Source: Pseudomonas brenneri (GTDB lineage: Bacteria > Pseudomonadota > Gammaproteobacteria > Pseudomonadales > Pseudomonadaceae). Taken from it: a DNA stretch of 64,000 bases. Made by a program: the position numbers and the translations under genes. The notes beneath the pieces are model-generated. The model ran no database searches, was not told the origin of the DNA, and saw only the letters and a list, made by a program, of their open reading frames with translations. The DNA lies in contig NZ_VFIL01000013.1 in the NCBI RefSeq assembly GCF_007858285.1, forward strand, positions 1 to 64,000, given 5' to 3'. This document shows, one piece after another, positions 16,193 to 25,146 of the stretch (positions within the stretch are counted from its first letter, which is position 1; each line of letters starts with the position of its first letter).

Positions 16193-16902
16193 GGGTTGAG
16201 CAACACTGGCAGTGGGCGATCGATATAGATTTGCTGCGCACTCACCTGCACACCGTAAGCTAAGACTTGCACCCCGGCAGCCTTGGCTTCACGCAGTGCC
16301 GCGGCATAGCCCGCGTCGATTTCCTCGGCCGGCCGTACACCGTCGATGCCAGACAGATTCACACAGTACAACTGCACGGCTCGTACACCGCTGCGAGCCA
16401 GATGCGCCAGCTCACGCAAATGTTTGGCCCCACGCTGAGTCACCGCATCGGGAAACGCTGCGATAGGCGTGCCGTCAAACCCCAGGGTGACACTTTTGAC
16501 TTCGACATAAGCTGCACCGTCGGGGTAGTCCAGGCGAAAGTCGATACGGCTCTTCTCCTGGCCGTAGGGCACTTCGCGCTTTAAGGCGGTAAAGCCGTTG
16601 AGTTCGGTGATCACTCCAGCATTCAGCGCTTCTTCAACCAGTTGATTGGCGCGCGCGGTGTTGACGCACGCCAGGCGGCCCTGGGGTGTTTGCGCGATTT
16701 CCCAGGTCCCCGGCAGCTTGCGCTTGGGGTCGTTGGAGCGGCTGAACCAGACTTGCCCGCCCTCGACCATGCAGTTGAACATCGAGCCAGTGTTCGGGCA
16801 GTGGATGGTCAGCAATTCGCCGGCTGCGGTTTCGATGTCGGCCAGAAAGCGCTTGTAGCGGCGAATCAGCCGACCTTCTTCGAGAGGAGGATGAAAGCGC
16901 AT
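16189..16902 (-). CDS. sfsA: SfsA family protein (sugar fermentation stimulation homologue)
   Basis: The 237-residue protein begins with the family pattern MRFHPPLEEGRLIRRYKRF and includes HCPNTGSM, RANQLVEEAL and VEVKSVTL. SfsA proteins have an OB-like N-terminus and a nuclease-like C-terminal domain; their role is poorly defined despite the name. I chose the ATG at 16902, whose A is the last base of the aminotransferase TGA, implying coupled translation. An upstream in-frame ATG at 16914 would overlap further. Confidence 0.9.
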   Translation of the reverse strand: MRFHPPLEEGRLIRRYKRFLADIETAAGELLTIHCPNTGSMFNCMVEGGQVWFSRSNDPKRKLPGTWEIAQTPQGRLACVNTARANQLVEEALNAGVITELNGFTALKREVPYGQEKSRIDFRLDYPDGAAYVEVKSVTLGFDGTPIAAFPDAVTQRGAKHLRELAHLARSGVRAVQLYCVNLSGIDGVRPAEEIDAGYAAALREAKAAGVQVLAYGVQVSAQQIYIDRPLPVLLNP

Positions 16903-18074
16903 CAGCCTTGCCAACTCTGCAAGCCACGGGCAATGCGTTCCACTGCTTCCTGTAGTCGATCAAGGTTTTGCGTGTAGGCAAAACGCACATGATGACCGGC
17001 CTGGAAGCGACCGAAATCCAACCCTGGCGTGAATGCCACATGCTCGGTTTCCAGAAAATGCCGGCAGAACGCGAAAGCATCGCCACCAAAGGCACTGATA
17101 TCGGCATACAGGTAAAACGCCCCTTCAGGCTCGACCGCAATACCGAAACCCAACTCGCGCAGAGCCGGTAACAAAAAGTCACGCCGGCGACCGAATTCGG
17201 CCCGTCGCTCTTCAAGAATCGCCAGGGTCTGCGGGGTAAAACAGGCCAATGCTGCGTGCTGGGCCATGCTGGGGGCGCTGATGTACAGGTTCTGCGCCAG
17301 TTTCTCCAGTTCGCCCACGGCTGCGGGGGGCGCCACCAGCCAGCCAAGGCGCCAACCGGTCATGCCGAAATACTTCGAAAAACTGTTTAGGACGAACGCG
17401 TCATCATCCACTTCCAGCACGCTGGCTGCGTCAGTGCCATAGGTCAGGCCGTGATAGATCTCATCCACCACCAAATGGCCATTGCGCGCCTTGATCGCAC
17501 CGGACAGGCCAGCCAGCTCATCACGGGTCAGGATGGTCCCGGTCGGGTTGGCCGGCGAGGCAACCAAGGCCCCCACGCTGTCCTGGTCCCAATAACGCTC
17601 CACCAGGTCGGCGGTCAGTTGGTAACGCACCTCGGGACCAACCGGCACCAGTTGCGCCGCACCCTCGACCAGTCGCAGGAAATGCCGGTTACAGGGGTAG
17701 CCAGGGTCCGCCAGCAACCAGTGCTTGCCGGGATCCACCAGCAGGCTGCTGGCCAACAGCAAGGCCCCGGAGCCGCCCGGGGTGATCAGGATGCGCTCGG
17801 GGTCGATGTTCAAGCCATAGCGCTGCTGGTAGAAACCACTGATGGCCTCGCGCAACTCCGGCAGGCCACGGGCAGCGGTGTAGCGGGTCTTGCCATTGGC
17901 CAGCGCGGCCTGGCCGGCCTGGATGATCGGCTCGGCGGTGGTGAAGTCCGGTTCGCCGATCTCCAGGTGAATCACATCATGGCCAGCGGCCTGTAGCTCA
18001 TTGGCCCGCGCCAGCAACGCCATGACATGAAAAGGTTCGATAGCACGACTGCGAGCACTGTAGGGCTGAGCCAT
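16902..18074 (-). CDS. Class I/II PLP-dependent aminotransferase
   Basis: A 390-residue fold-type I aminotransferase. The Schiff-base lysine is in NSFSKYFGMTGWRLGW near residue 235, with SPANPTGT near 175 and the phosphate-binding arginine in GWRLG. It groups with the aspartate/aromatic-type family, but the substrate cannot be read from sequence. It is cotranscribed with sfsA through a TGATG overlap. Confidence 0.9.
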   Translation of the reverse strand: MAQPYSARSRAIEPFHVMALLARANELQAAGHDVIHLEIGEPDFTTAEPIIQAGQAALANGKTRYTAARGLPELREAISGFYQQRYGLNIDPERILITPGGSGALLLASSLLVDPGKHWLLADPGYPCNRHFLRLVEGAAQLVPVGPEVRYQLTADLVERYWDQDSVGALVASPANPTGTILTRDELAGLSGAIKARNGHLVVDEIYHGLTYGTDAASVLEVDDDAFVLNSFSKYFGMTGWRLGWLVAPPAAVGELEKLAQNLYISAPSMAQHAALACFTPQTLAILEERRAEFGRRRDFLLPALRELGFGIAVEPEGAFYLYADISAFGGDAFAFCRHFLETEHVAFTPGLDFGRFQAGHHVRFAYTQNLDRLQEAVERIARGLQSWQG

Positions 18075-18394
18075 TAGCCTTCCTTAACAATGAGGACAAA
18101 ATCGGGATTCTACCGAACCCGTGAGGTAAAACATGTTCTATTGCCTGCCTGGCTGGCGATGATGAGCCGGGCAAGCGCCGGCAAAAAGACTAAAATCATC
18201 ATTCGGGACGATGCATGCCCGGCCACGGCGGGTCGCAGCCGTTTGCAACCCCGGCGCGACGGGCCCAGACAACCGGGAGTGGCGCACCCCGAATCTATCT
18301 GGTAAGTTCGCCCGCTTGCAGCCGCAGGGCCGGCAGGTGTCGGTGATGTTGCAATCCTGCGCAATGGATTAGAAGAGTGAGAGGCGGTCTATTC
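18075..18394. other. Aminotransferase-dksA intergenic region
   Basis: A 320-base gap between divergent genes with no credible coding frame. It should hold promoters for both sides, but I cannot name one with confidence. One structure is visible: ATGATGA (18159-18165) and TCATCAT (18196-18202) enclose an inner stem GCCGG/CCGGC followed by AAAAAG. A long dksA 5' leader is possible. Confidence 0.4.
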
Positions 18395-18829
18395 ATGTCC
18401 ACCCAAGCAAAGCAACAGAGCATCAGCGGCTTCGAACCCTACATCGAGTCGAAGGGCGAAGAGTACATGGGCGAGCCCATGCGCAAGCACTTCACCAAGA
18501 TCCTGCAGAAATGGAAACAGGACTTGATGCAGGAGGTCGACCGTACCGTTGACCATATGAAGGACGAAGCAGCCAACTTCCCTGACCCGGCCGACCGAGC
18601 CAGCCAGGAAGAAGAGTTCAGCCTTGAACTGCGCGCCCGTGATCGCGAGCGCAAGCTGATCAAGAAAATCGACAAGACGCTGCAACTGATCGAAGACGAA
18701 GAATACGGTTGGTGCGAATCCTGCGGCGTCGAGATCGGCATTCGCCGCCTGGAAGCCCGTCCTACCGCAGACATGTGCGTGGACTGCAAGACCTTGGCCG
18801 AAATCAAGGAAAAGCAGGTCGGCAAGTAA
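18395..18829 (+). CDS. dksA: RNA polymerase-binding transcription factor DksA
   Basis: DksA enters the RNA polymerase secondary channel and, with ppGpp, adjusts promoters such as those of rRNA. The 144-residue protein has a coiled coil bearing DPADRASQEEEF (about 66-77) and a four-cysteine zinc finger C-x2-C-x17-C-x2-C (CESC...CVDC). I chose the ATG at 18395; an upstream GTG at 18377 is in frame but unlikely. It is followed by a clear terminator before gluQ. Confidence 0.96.
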   Translation: MSTQAKQQSISGFEPYIESKGEEYMGEPMRKHFTKILQKWKQDLMQEVDRTVDHMKDEAANFPDPADRASQEEEFSLELRARDRERKLIKKIDKTLQLIEDEEYGWCESCGVEIGIRRLEARPTADMCVDCKTLAEIKEKQVGK

Positions 18830-18848
18830 TCCCTGCCGAGCTGAACGA

Positions 18849-18875
18849 ATGGGGCGTGCAAACGCCCCATTTTTG
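18849..18875 (+). terminator. Terminator of dksA
   Basis: A perfect 9 bp stem (ATGGGGCGT / ACGCCCCAT) with loop GCAA is followed by a T-run. It lies 19 bases past the dksA stop and before the gluQ start at 18914. Confidence 0.88.
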
Positions 18876-18913
18876 TTTCTGGCGCCTGGCGGTTTTCCAG
18901 TAATATCCAGGCC

Positions 18914-19801
18914 ATGACAGCCTCCCCCTATATCGGGCGTTTCGCCCCCACGCCCAGCGGCCACCTGCACTTCGGCTCCCTGGTTGCAGCCCTCGCCTCC
19001 TATCTCGACGCCCGTGCCAATCAAGGCCGCTGGCTGATGCGCATGGAAGACCTCGACCCACCCCGTGAAGAACCCGGCGCCCAGGCAGCGATCCTGCATG
19101 CCCTGGAAAGCTATGGTTTTGAGTGGGACGGGGAACTGGTCCGACAAAGCGAGCGGCATGATGCCTACGCCAAAGTACTGAACGACATGTTCAACCATGG
19201 CCTGGCCTACGCCTGCACCTGCTCACGCAAGCAACTGGAACCGTACAACGGCATTTACCCCGGCCTGTGCCGTAATGCCGGCCACGATCAGCAGGATGCC
19301 GCCATTCGTCTACGTGTTCCCGAGCTGGAATACCATTTCACCGACCGTGTACAAGGCCAATTCCGACAACACCTGGGCCGCGATGTCGGCGATTTCATCA
19401 TCCGCCGCCGCGACGGCCTATATGCCTATCAACTGGCCGTGGTGCTCGACGATGCCTGGCAAGGCGTAACCGATATCGTACGCGGCGCCGACCTGCTCGA
19501 CTCGACGCCACGCCAGCTGTACCTGCAAGAGTTGCTGGGCCTGCGCCAGCCGCGCTACCTGCATGTGCCCCTGATCATCCAGCCGGACGGTAACAAGCTG
19601 GGCAAATCCTACCGCTCCCCGCCATTGATGCCCGACCAGGCCACACCGTTGCTACTAAGGGCGTTGCGCGCGCTCGGCCAGCAACCTGGGGATGAACTGC
19701 ACCATGCCAGCCCACGGGAACTGCTGGATTGGGGCATTGCGCACTGGGATGCCACTCGGATCCCGCGCACACTCACATTGGCCGAGGCGCAATTACACTG
19801 A
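18914..19801 (+). CDS. gluQ: Glutamyl-Q tRNA(Asp) synthetase
   Basis: GluQRS is a shortened glutamyl-tRNA synthetase paralogue that attaches glutamate to queuosine at the wobble base of tRNA-Asp. The 295-residue protein keeps the catalytic core: the HIGH-type motif PSGHLHFGS near the start and KLGKS near residue 230. The zinc site C-x-C...Y...C is present (ACTCSRKQLEPYNGIYPGLC). It lacks the anticodon-binding domain, as expected. It is followed by the cbr locus, as in other pseudomonads. Confidence 0.94.
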   Translation: MTASPYIGRFAPTPSGHLHFGSLVAALASYLDARANQGRWLMRMEDLDPPREEPGAQAAILHALESYGFEWDGELVRQSERHDAYAKVLNDMFNHGLAYACTCSRKQLEPYNGIYPGLCRNAGHDQQDAAIRLRVPELEYHFTDRVQGQFRQHLGRDVGDFIIRRRDGLYAYQLAVVLDDAWQGVTDIVRGADLLDSTPRQLYLQELLGLRQPRYLHVPLIIQPDGNKLGKSYRSPPLMPDQATPLLLRALRALGQQPGDELHHASPRELLDWGIAHWDATRIPRTLTLAEAQLH

Positions 19802-19863
19802 AGGCGCTTGCAGCCTGCCAGCCATCCGTTAACATCGCCGCAGTTTTTCAATCAGAGGCCAAC

Positions 19864-20040
19864 ATGTACATCTATCGCTTGGTCCTGCTGTTGGTCGTCG
19901 GGATCTACCTGTTTTCTCCCGCCATCATGGACTGGTGGATCGACGCCACGGGCGCCTGGTATCGCCCTTATCTGCTGTGGCTGATCCTGATCGTCGTGAC
20001 CTTTATCCTGCAGAGCCAAAAAGATGCCGATGAGCTTTAG
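19864..20040 (+). CDS. cbrX: Small membrane protein upstream of and overlapping cbrA (CbrX-like)
   Basis: The 58-residue product (start MYIYRLVLLLVVGIYL) has two hydrophobic helices (about 4-20 and 36-51) with a tryptophan-rich segment between. AGAGG lies just upstream of its ATG. Its last 17 bases overlap the start of cbrA in another frame, so cbrA translation probably depends on it. A small gene of this kind, cbrX, is described upstream of cbrA in P. putida; the name is from that context, not from residue comparison. Confidence 0.75.
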   Translation: MYIYRLVLLLVVGIYLFSPAIMDWWIDATGAWYRPYLLWLILIVVTFILQSQKDADEL

Positions 20041-22978
20041 CCTGACCCAGATGCTGCTGATCAGCGCCGCCTACCTGGCCGCGCTGTTCGGGGTGGCCTG
20101 GATCAGTGAGCGCGGGATGATCCCGCGGGCGATCATTCGCCACCCGCTGACCTACACCTTGTCGCTGGGCGTGTATGCCAGCGCCTGGGCGTTCTATGGC
20201 ACGGTGGGCCTGGCGTACCAGTACGGTTACGGATTTCTTTCCAGCTACCTCGGAGTCTCTGGGGCCTTCCTGCTGGCGCCGGTGCTGCTGTACCCGATCC
20301 TGAAGATCACCCGCACCTACCAGTTATCGTCGTTGGCCGACCTGTTTGCCTTTCGCTTTCGCAGCACCTGGGCCGGCGCGCTGACCACGATTTTCATGCT
20401 GATCGGCGTGCTGCCGCTTTTGGCCCTGCAAATCCAGGCCGTGGCCGATTCCATCGGCATCCTCACCCATGAGCCGGTGCAACATCGCGTGGCCCTGAGC
20501 TTTTGTGCGCTGATTACCCTGTTCACGATTTTTTTCGGCTCGCGGCATATCGCCACCCGGGAAAAACACGAAGGCCTGGTGTTTGCGATTGCCTTCGAAT
20601 CGGTAATCAAGCTGATCGCCATCGGCGGCGTGGGCCTGTACGCGCTGTACGGCGTGTTCGACGGCCCGCAACAACTTGAGCTGTGGCTGCTGCAAAACCA
20701 GACCGCCCTCGCCGCCCTGCACACCCCGCTGCAAGAAGGCCCATGGCGCACGCTGTTGCTGGTGTTCTTTGCCTCCGCCATCGTCATGCCGCACATGTAC
20801 CACATGACCTTTACCGAGAACCTCAACCCGCGCTCGCTGGTCAGCGCCAGTTGGGGCTTGCCGCTGTTCCTGCTGCTGATGAGCCTGGCGGTGCCGCTGA
20901 TCCTCTGGGCCGGCCTGAAACTGGGGGCCACCACCAACCCGGAATACTTCACCCTCGGCATCGGCATCGCCGCCAACAGTAAATCCCTGGCCTTGCTGGC
21001 CTACGTCGGCGGTTTATCGGCGGCCAGTGGCTTGATCATTGTCACCACCCTGGCGCTGTCGGGCATGGCCCTCAACCACCTGGTGCTGCCGCTGTACCAG
21101 CCGCCTGCCGAAGGCAACATCTACCGCTGGCTGAAATGGACACGCCGCGCGCTGATCGTGGCAATCATCATGGCCGGCTATGGCTTCTACCTGCTGATGG
21201 CGGCCGAGCAGGACCTGGCCAACCTCGGCATTGTGGCCTTCGTCGCTACGTTGCAGTTCTTGCCGGGCGTGCTCTCGGTGCTGTACTGGCCGACCGCCAA
21301 CCGGCGCGGGTTTATCGCCGGGCTGCTGGCGGGGATCCTGGTGTGGCTGGTGACCATGCTGCTGCCGCTGGTCGGTAACCTGCAGGGCTTCTACATCCCG
21401 CTGCTGAACATGATCTACGTGCTGGATGACACCAGTTGGCACATGGCGGCCATCGCCTCGCTGGCAGCCAACGTGCTGATGTTCACCCTGATCTCCCTGT
21501 TCACCAACGCCAGCCCCGAAGAAACCAGCGCCGCCGAAGCCTGCGCCGTAGATAACGTGCGCCGCCCGCAGCGCCGCGAACTGCATGCGGCTTCGCCCCA
21601 GGAGTTCGCCACGCAACTGGCCAAGCCCCTGGGCGCCAAGGCTGCGCAAAAGGAAGTGGAGCAGGCACTGCGCGATCTGTACCTGCCCTTCGATGAGCGC
21701 CGGCCCTATGCCCTGCGCCGCCTGCGCGACCGCATCGAGGCCAACCTGTCCGGGCTGATGGGCCCCAGTGTGTCCCAGGACATGGTGGAGACTTTCCTGC
21801 CCTACAAGGCCGGCGGCGAAAACTATGTCACCGAAGACATCCATTTTATCGAGAGCCGGCTGGAGGACTACCACTCGCGCCTCACCGGCCTTGCCGCCGA
21901 ACTCGACGCCCTGCGCCGCTACCACCGCCAGACCTTGCAGGAACTGCCCATGGGCGTCTGCTCCCTGGCCAAGGACCAGGAGATCCTGATGTGGAACAAG
22001 GCCATGGAAGAACTGACCGGCATCGCCGCCCAGCGCGTGGTGGGCTCGCGCCTGACCACCATCGCCGATCCGTGGAAAGAATTGTTGCAGGGTTTTATCA
22101 ACCTGCCGGATGAACATCTGCACAAACAGCACCTGGCCCTCGACGGCCAGACGCGCTGGCTGAACCTGCACAAAGCAGCGATCGACGAACCCCTGGCCCC
22201 CGGCAACAGCGGCCTGGTGTTGCTGGTCGAAGACCTGACCGAAACCCAGATGCTCGAAGACAAACTGGTGCACTCCGAGCGCCTGGCCAGTATCGGGCGC
22301 CTGGCGGCTGGGGTGGCCCACGAGATTGGCAACCCGATCACCGGTATCGCCTGCCTGGCGCAGAACCTGCGTGAAGAGCGCGAAGAAGACGGCGAAATCA
22401 CCGAAATCAGCGGGCAAATCCTCGAACAGACCAAGCGTGTCTCGCGCATCGTGCAATCGCTGATGAGCTTTGCCCATGCCGGCGGCCACCAGAATCACGA
22501 TGAAGCGGTGTGCCTGGCCGAAGTCGCCCAGGATGCCATTGGGCTGCTGGCCTTGAACCGGCGCAATTTCGAAGTACAGTTCTATAACTTGTGCGATCCG
22601 GAACACTGGGTGGTCGGCGACTCACAACGCCTGGCCCAGGTGTTGATCAACCTGCTGTCCAATGCCCGCGACGCGACACCCGCTGGCAGTGCGGTAAGGG
22701 TCAAGAGCGAGGCTTTCGAGCACACGGTCGACCTGATCGTGGAGGACGAAGGCAGCGGTATTCCACAGAACATCATGGACCGATTGTTCGAACCCTTCTT
22801 CACCACCAAGGACCCTGGTGAAGGTACCGGTCTGGGCCTTGCACTGGTCTATTCCATCGTTGAAGAGCATTATGGACAAATCACCATCGACAGCCCGGCT
22901 GACACCGAAAGCCAACGCGGCACCCGTATTCGGGTGACCTTGCCGCGTCATGTCGAAGCGACGTCCGCTGTGAACTGA
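20024..22978 (+). CDS. cbrA: Sensor histidine kinase CbrA
   Basis: CbrA senses nutritional state and phosphorylates CbrB. The N-terminal half (about 1-500) is a transporter-like SLC5/SSS membrane domain with about 13 helices. Next come a linker, a PAS domain (about 640-740), HisKA with H766 in AGVAHEIGNP, and an ATPase domain with N-box LINLLSNARDA and G-boxes DEGSGI and GTGLGLA. The 984 residues match the family. The start at 20024 puts the kinase histidine at 766, the number I recall for P. aeruginosa; an ATG six bases on is possible. It overlaps cbrX. Confidence 0.96.
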   Translation: MPMSFSLTQMLLISAAYLAALFGVAWISERGMIPRAIIRHPLTYTLSLGVYASAWAFYGTVGLAYQYGYGFLSSYLGVSGAFLLAPVLLYPILKITRTYQLSSLADLFAFRFRSTWAGALTTIFMLIGVLPLLALQIQAVADSIGILTHEPVQHRVALSFCALITLFTIFFGSRHIATREKHEGLVFAIAFESVIKLIAIGGVGLYALYGVFDGPQQLELWLLQNQTALAALHTPLQEGPWRTLLLVFFASAIVMPHMYHMTFTENLNPRSLVSASWGLPLFLLLMSLAVPLILWAGLKLGATTNPEYFTLGIGIAANSKSLALLAYVGGLSAASGLIIVTTLALSGMALNHLVLPLYQPPAEGNIYRWLKWTRRALIVAIIMAGYGFYLLMAAEQDLANLGIVAFVATLQFLPGVLSVLYWPTANRRGFIAGLLAGILVWLVTMLLPLVGNLQGFYIPLLNMIYVLDDTSWHMAAIASLAANVLMFTLISLFTNASPEETSAAEACAVDNVRRPQRRELHAASPQEFATQLAKPLGAKAAQKEVEQALRDLYLPFDERRPYALRRLRDRIEANLSGLMGPSVSQDMVETFLPYKAGGENYVTEDIHFIESRLEDYHSRLTGLAAELDALRRYHRQTLQELPMGVCSLAKDQEILMWNKAMEELTGIAAQRVVGSRLTTIADPWKELLQGFINLPDEHLHKQHLALDGQTRWLNLHKAAIDEPLAPGNSGLVLLVEDLTETQMLEDKLVHSERLASIGRLAAGVAHEIGNPITGIACLAQNLREEREEDGEITEISGQILEQTKRVSRIVQSLMSFAHAGGHQNHDEAVCLAEVAQDAIGLLALNRRNFEVQFYNLCDPEHWVVGDSQRLAQVLINLLSNARDATPAGSAVRVKSEAFEHTVDLIVEDEGSGIPQNIMDRLFEPFFTTKDPGEGTGLGLALVYSIVEEHYGQITIDSPADTESQRGTRIRVTLPRHVEATSAVN

Positions 22979-23000
22979 GACCGTCGAGAGAATTGAATCA

Positions 23001-24434
23001 ATGCCGCACATTTTGATCGTCGAAGACGAAACCATTATCCGCTCTGCCTTGCGTCGCCTGCTTGAACGTAATCAGTACCAGGTCAGCGAAGCCGGCTCGG
23101 TGCAGGAAGCCCAGGAGCGTTTCAGCATTCCCACGTTCGACCTGATCGTCAGTGACCTGCGCCTGCCTGGCGCACCGGGCACCGAACTGATCAAGCTGGG
23201 CCAGGGCACGCCGGTGCTGATCATGACCAGCTATGCCAGCCTGCGCTCGGCGGTCGACTCGATGAAGATGGGCGCGGTGGACTACATCGCCAAGCCTTTC
23301 GATCACGATGAGATGCTCCAGGCGGTAGCCCGTATCTTGCGTGACCGTCAGTCGGCCAGCAGTGCACCCGCTGAACGACCTGCCGGCAAGGCCGCCAATG
23401 GCAGCGACAAGCCAGGCGTGGACAACAGCAATGGCGAAATCGGCATCATCGGCTCCTGCCCACCCATGCAGGACCTGTACGTCAAGATCCGCAAGGTTGC
23501 GCCCACCGACTCCAATGTTTTGATCCAGGGCGAGTCCGGTACCGGCAAGGAGCTGGTGGCCCGTGCCCTGCACAACCTGTCCAAGCGCGCCAAGGCACCG
23601 ATGATCTCGGTGAACTGTGCGGCGATCCCCGAATCCCTGATCGAATCCGAACTGTTCGGCCATGAGAAAGGTGCCTTTACCGGTGCCAGCGCCGGACGCG
23701 CCGGCCTGGTAGAAGCGGCGGACGGCGGCACGCTGTTCCTCGACGAAATCGGTGAACTGCCCCTGGAAGCCCAGGCGCGCCTGCTACGGGTGCTGCAGGA
23801 AGGTGAGATTCGTCGGGTCGGCTCGGTACAGTCGCAAAAAGTCGACGTGCGCCTGATTGCCGCGACTCACCGGGACCTCAAAAGCCTGGCGAAAATCGGC
23901 CAGTTCCGTGAAGACCTGTATTACCGCCTGCACGTGATCGCCCTCAAGCTGCCGGCCCTGCGTGAACGCGGTGCCGACGTCAACGAGATTGCCAATGCGT
24001 TCCTGTTGCGCCAAAGCGCCCGGGTCAACCGTACCGACCTGACGTTTGCGGCCGACGCCGAACAGGCCATCCGCCATTATTCGTGGCCTGGCAACGTGCG
24101 CGAGCTGGAAAACGCCGTGGAACGCGCGGTGATCCTGTCGGAGAGCCCACAGATCTCCGCCGAGCTGCTGGGCATCGATATCGAACTGAGCGACCTGGAC
24201 GATGACGACTTCATTGGCCTGGCACCGCAACAGGGCGGCAGTAACACCAGCCACGAACCCACGGAAGACTTGTCCCTGGAGGACTACTTCCAGCACTTCG
24301 TCCTGGAGCACCAGGACCACATGACCGAGACCGAACTGGCACGCAAACTGGGTGTCAGCCGCAAATGCCTGTGGGAGCGGCGCCAGCGCCTGGGCATTCC
24401 ACGGCGCAAGACCGGGGTTGCCAGCGAAAGCTGA
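23001..24434 (+). CDS. cbrB: Sigma54-dependent response regulator CbrB
   Basis: An NtrC-type activator controlled by CbrA. A receiver domain (phospho-acceptor D52 in VSDLRLPG) is followed by an AAA+ domain with Walker A GESGTGKE (about 178-185), the sigma54-contact loop GAFTGA and the arginine-rich REDLYYRLHV region. A helix-turn-helix ends the protein (TETELARKLGVSRKCLWERR). It lies 22 bp after cbrA. Its best-known target, crcZ, is immediately downstream with a matching promoter type. Confidence 0.97.
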   Translation: MPHILIVEDETIIRSALRRLLERNQYQVSEAGSVQEAQERFSIPTFDLIVSDLRLPGAPGTELIKLGQGTPVLIMTSYASLRSAVDSMKMGAVDYIAKPFDHDEMLQAVARILRDRQSASSAPAERPAGKAANGSDKPGVDNSNGEIGIIGSCPPMQDLYVKIRKVAPTDSNVLIQGESGTGKELVARALHNLSKRAKAPMISVNCAAIPESLIESELFGHEKGAFTGASAGRAGLVEAADGGTLFLDEIGELPLEAQARLLRVLQEGEIRRVGSVQSQKVDVRLIAATHRDLKSLAKIGQFREDLYYRLHVIALKLPALRERGADVNEIANAFLLRQSARVNRTDLTFAADAEQAIRHYSWPGNVRELENAVERAVILSESPQISAELLGIDIELSDLDDDDFIGLAPQQGGSNTSHEPTEDLSLEDYFQHFVLEHQDHMTETELARKLGVSRKCLWERRQRLGIPRRKTGVASES

Positions 24435-24450
24435 GGCCAGCTCACATCGG

Positions 24451-24498
24451 GTAACACCCCAAACGTGAAAAAACTGTTACCTCAGATATTCACGTAAC
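24451..24498. promoter_or_regulatory. GTAAC repeats upstream of crcZ, candidate activator sites
   Basis: GTAAC occurs at 24451-24455 and 24494-24498, and its complement GTTAC at 24476-24480. The last two form an inverted pair. They lie about 100-150 bases upstream of the sigma54 promoter, where an NtrC-type activator such as CbrB would bind. Assignment to CbrB is inference. Confidence 0.45.
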
Positions 24499-24503
24499 AA
24501 AAA

Positions 24504-24538
24504 GCCGGGGCTTACGGTAACGAAGCCCCGGCTTTTTT
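24504..24538 (+). terminator. Terminator of the cbr operon
   Basis: A perfect 10 bp stem (GCCGGGGCTT / AAGCCCCGGC) with a nine-base loop ends in six Ts, about 70 bases after the cbrB stop. It separates cbrB from the crcZ promoter. Confidence 0.92.
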
Positions 24539-24597
24539 ATGCCTGCCAAACCCACCATAACCGGCAAAACCCCTTGTTTTGCTGGGGTTTGCAAAAG

Positions 24598-24614
24598 TTG
24601 GCACGCACCCTGCT
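24598..24614 (+). promoter_or_regulatory. Sigma54 promoter of crcZ
   Basis: TTGGCACGCACCCTGCT carries the -24 GG (24600-24601) and the -12 GC (24612-24613) at the required 12-base distance, close to TGGCACG-N4-TTGCW. Transcription should start near 24625. Confidence 0.92.
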
Positions 24615-24624
24615 ATATGCTTAG

Positions 24625-24995
24625 TACAAGAACAATAAAAAGCACCGTACACACACAATAAAAATAAGACGAATCGACTCACGCATAATAAAAACAACAC
24701 GGCGGAGGCGCAGCTAACTGATTCTTTTGGAGAGGCGTTGCATTTGGGGCTTGCCCCGCAACCAGGCCGAGAACAACAAAAACTGCCCTAAGGCAGAGCC
24801 TGAACTGGTTGGATCATTGATCATAGCAACACAGCGACCAAAGCAATCCGTTTGCTCTTGACTCCCGATTGGGAGTGTCATGAAGGTCAAATCTCATGGC
24901 GAGGGCGATCAACAAAAACAAGAAGCCCGAAATCAATAATAAAAATAGAGCACGCAACTACTTTCTGGGGGAGCTTCGGCTCCCCTTGTAGTTTC
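24625..24995 (+). ncRNA. crcZ: CrcZ, small RNA that titrates Hfq/Crc
   Basis: An RNA of about 370 nt between the sigma54 promoter and a GGGGGAGC-TTCG-GCTCCCC hairpin (24967-24985). Six A-rich (CA) motifs of the AAnAAnAA type are visible near 24631, 24657, 24687, 24772, 24911 and 24935. In Pseudomonas, CrcZ relieves carbon catabolite repression by binding Hfq/Crc through such motifs. Its position between cbrB and pcnB is the conserved one. Exact ends are inferred. Confidence 0.93.
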
Positions 24996-25146
24996 TGCAA
25001 TTTGAGCATCACGCCGGCTTATTTAAGCCTCTGGCTCAACGCTTGCAGCTAGTTCCTACACCATCCCCTGACTAAATGCTAGAATCCCGGCCCATCATGC
25101 GGTCATTCTTCGTTATGGCCGAACATTCCTTCAAACAGTGCATCCC

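Noticed and set aside
18090..18305. Possible small gene upstream of dksA
   Set aside because: The 71-codon frame has no ribosome-binding site, no recognisable domain and an arginine/proline-rich composition expected by chance.
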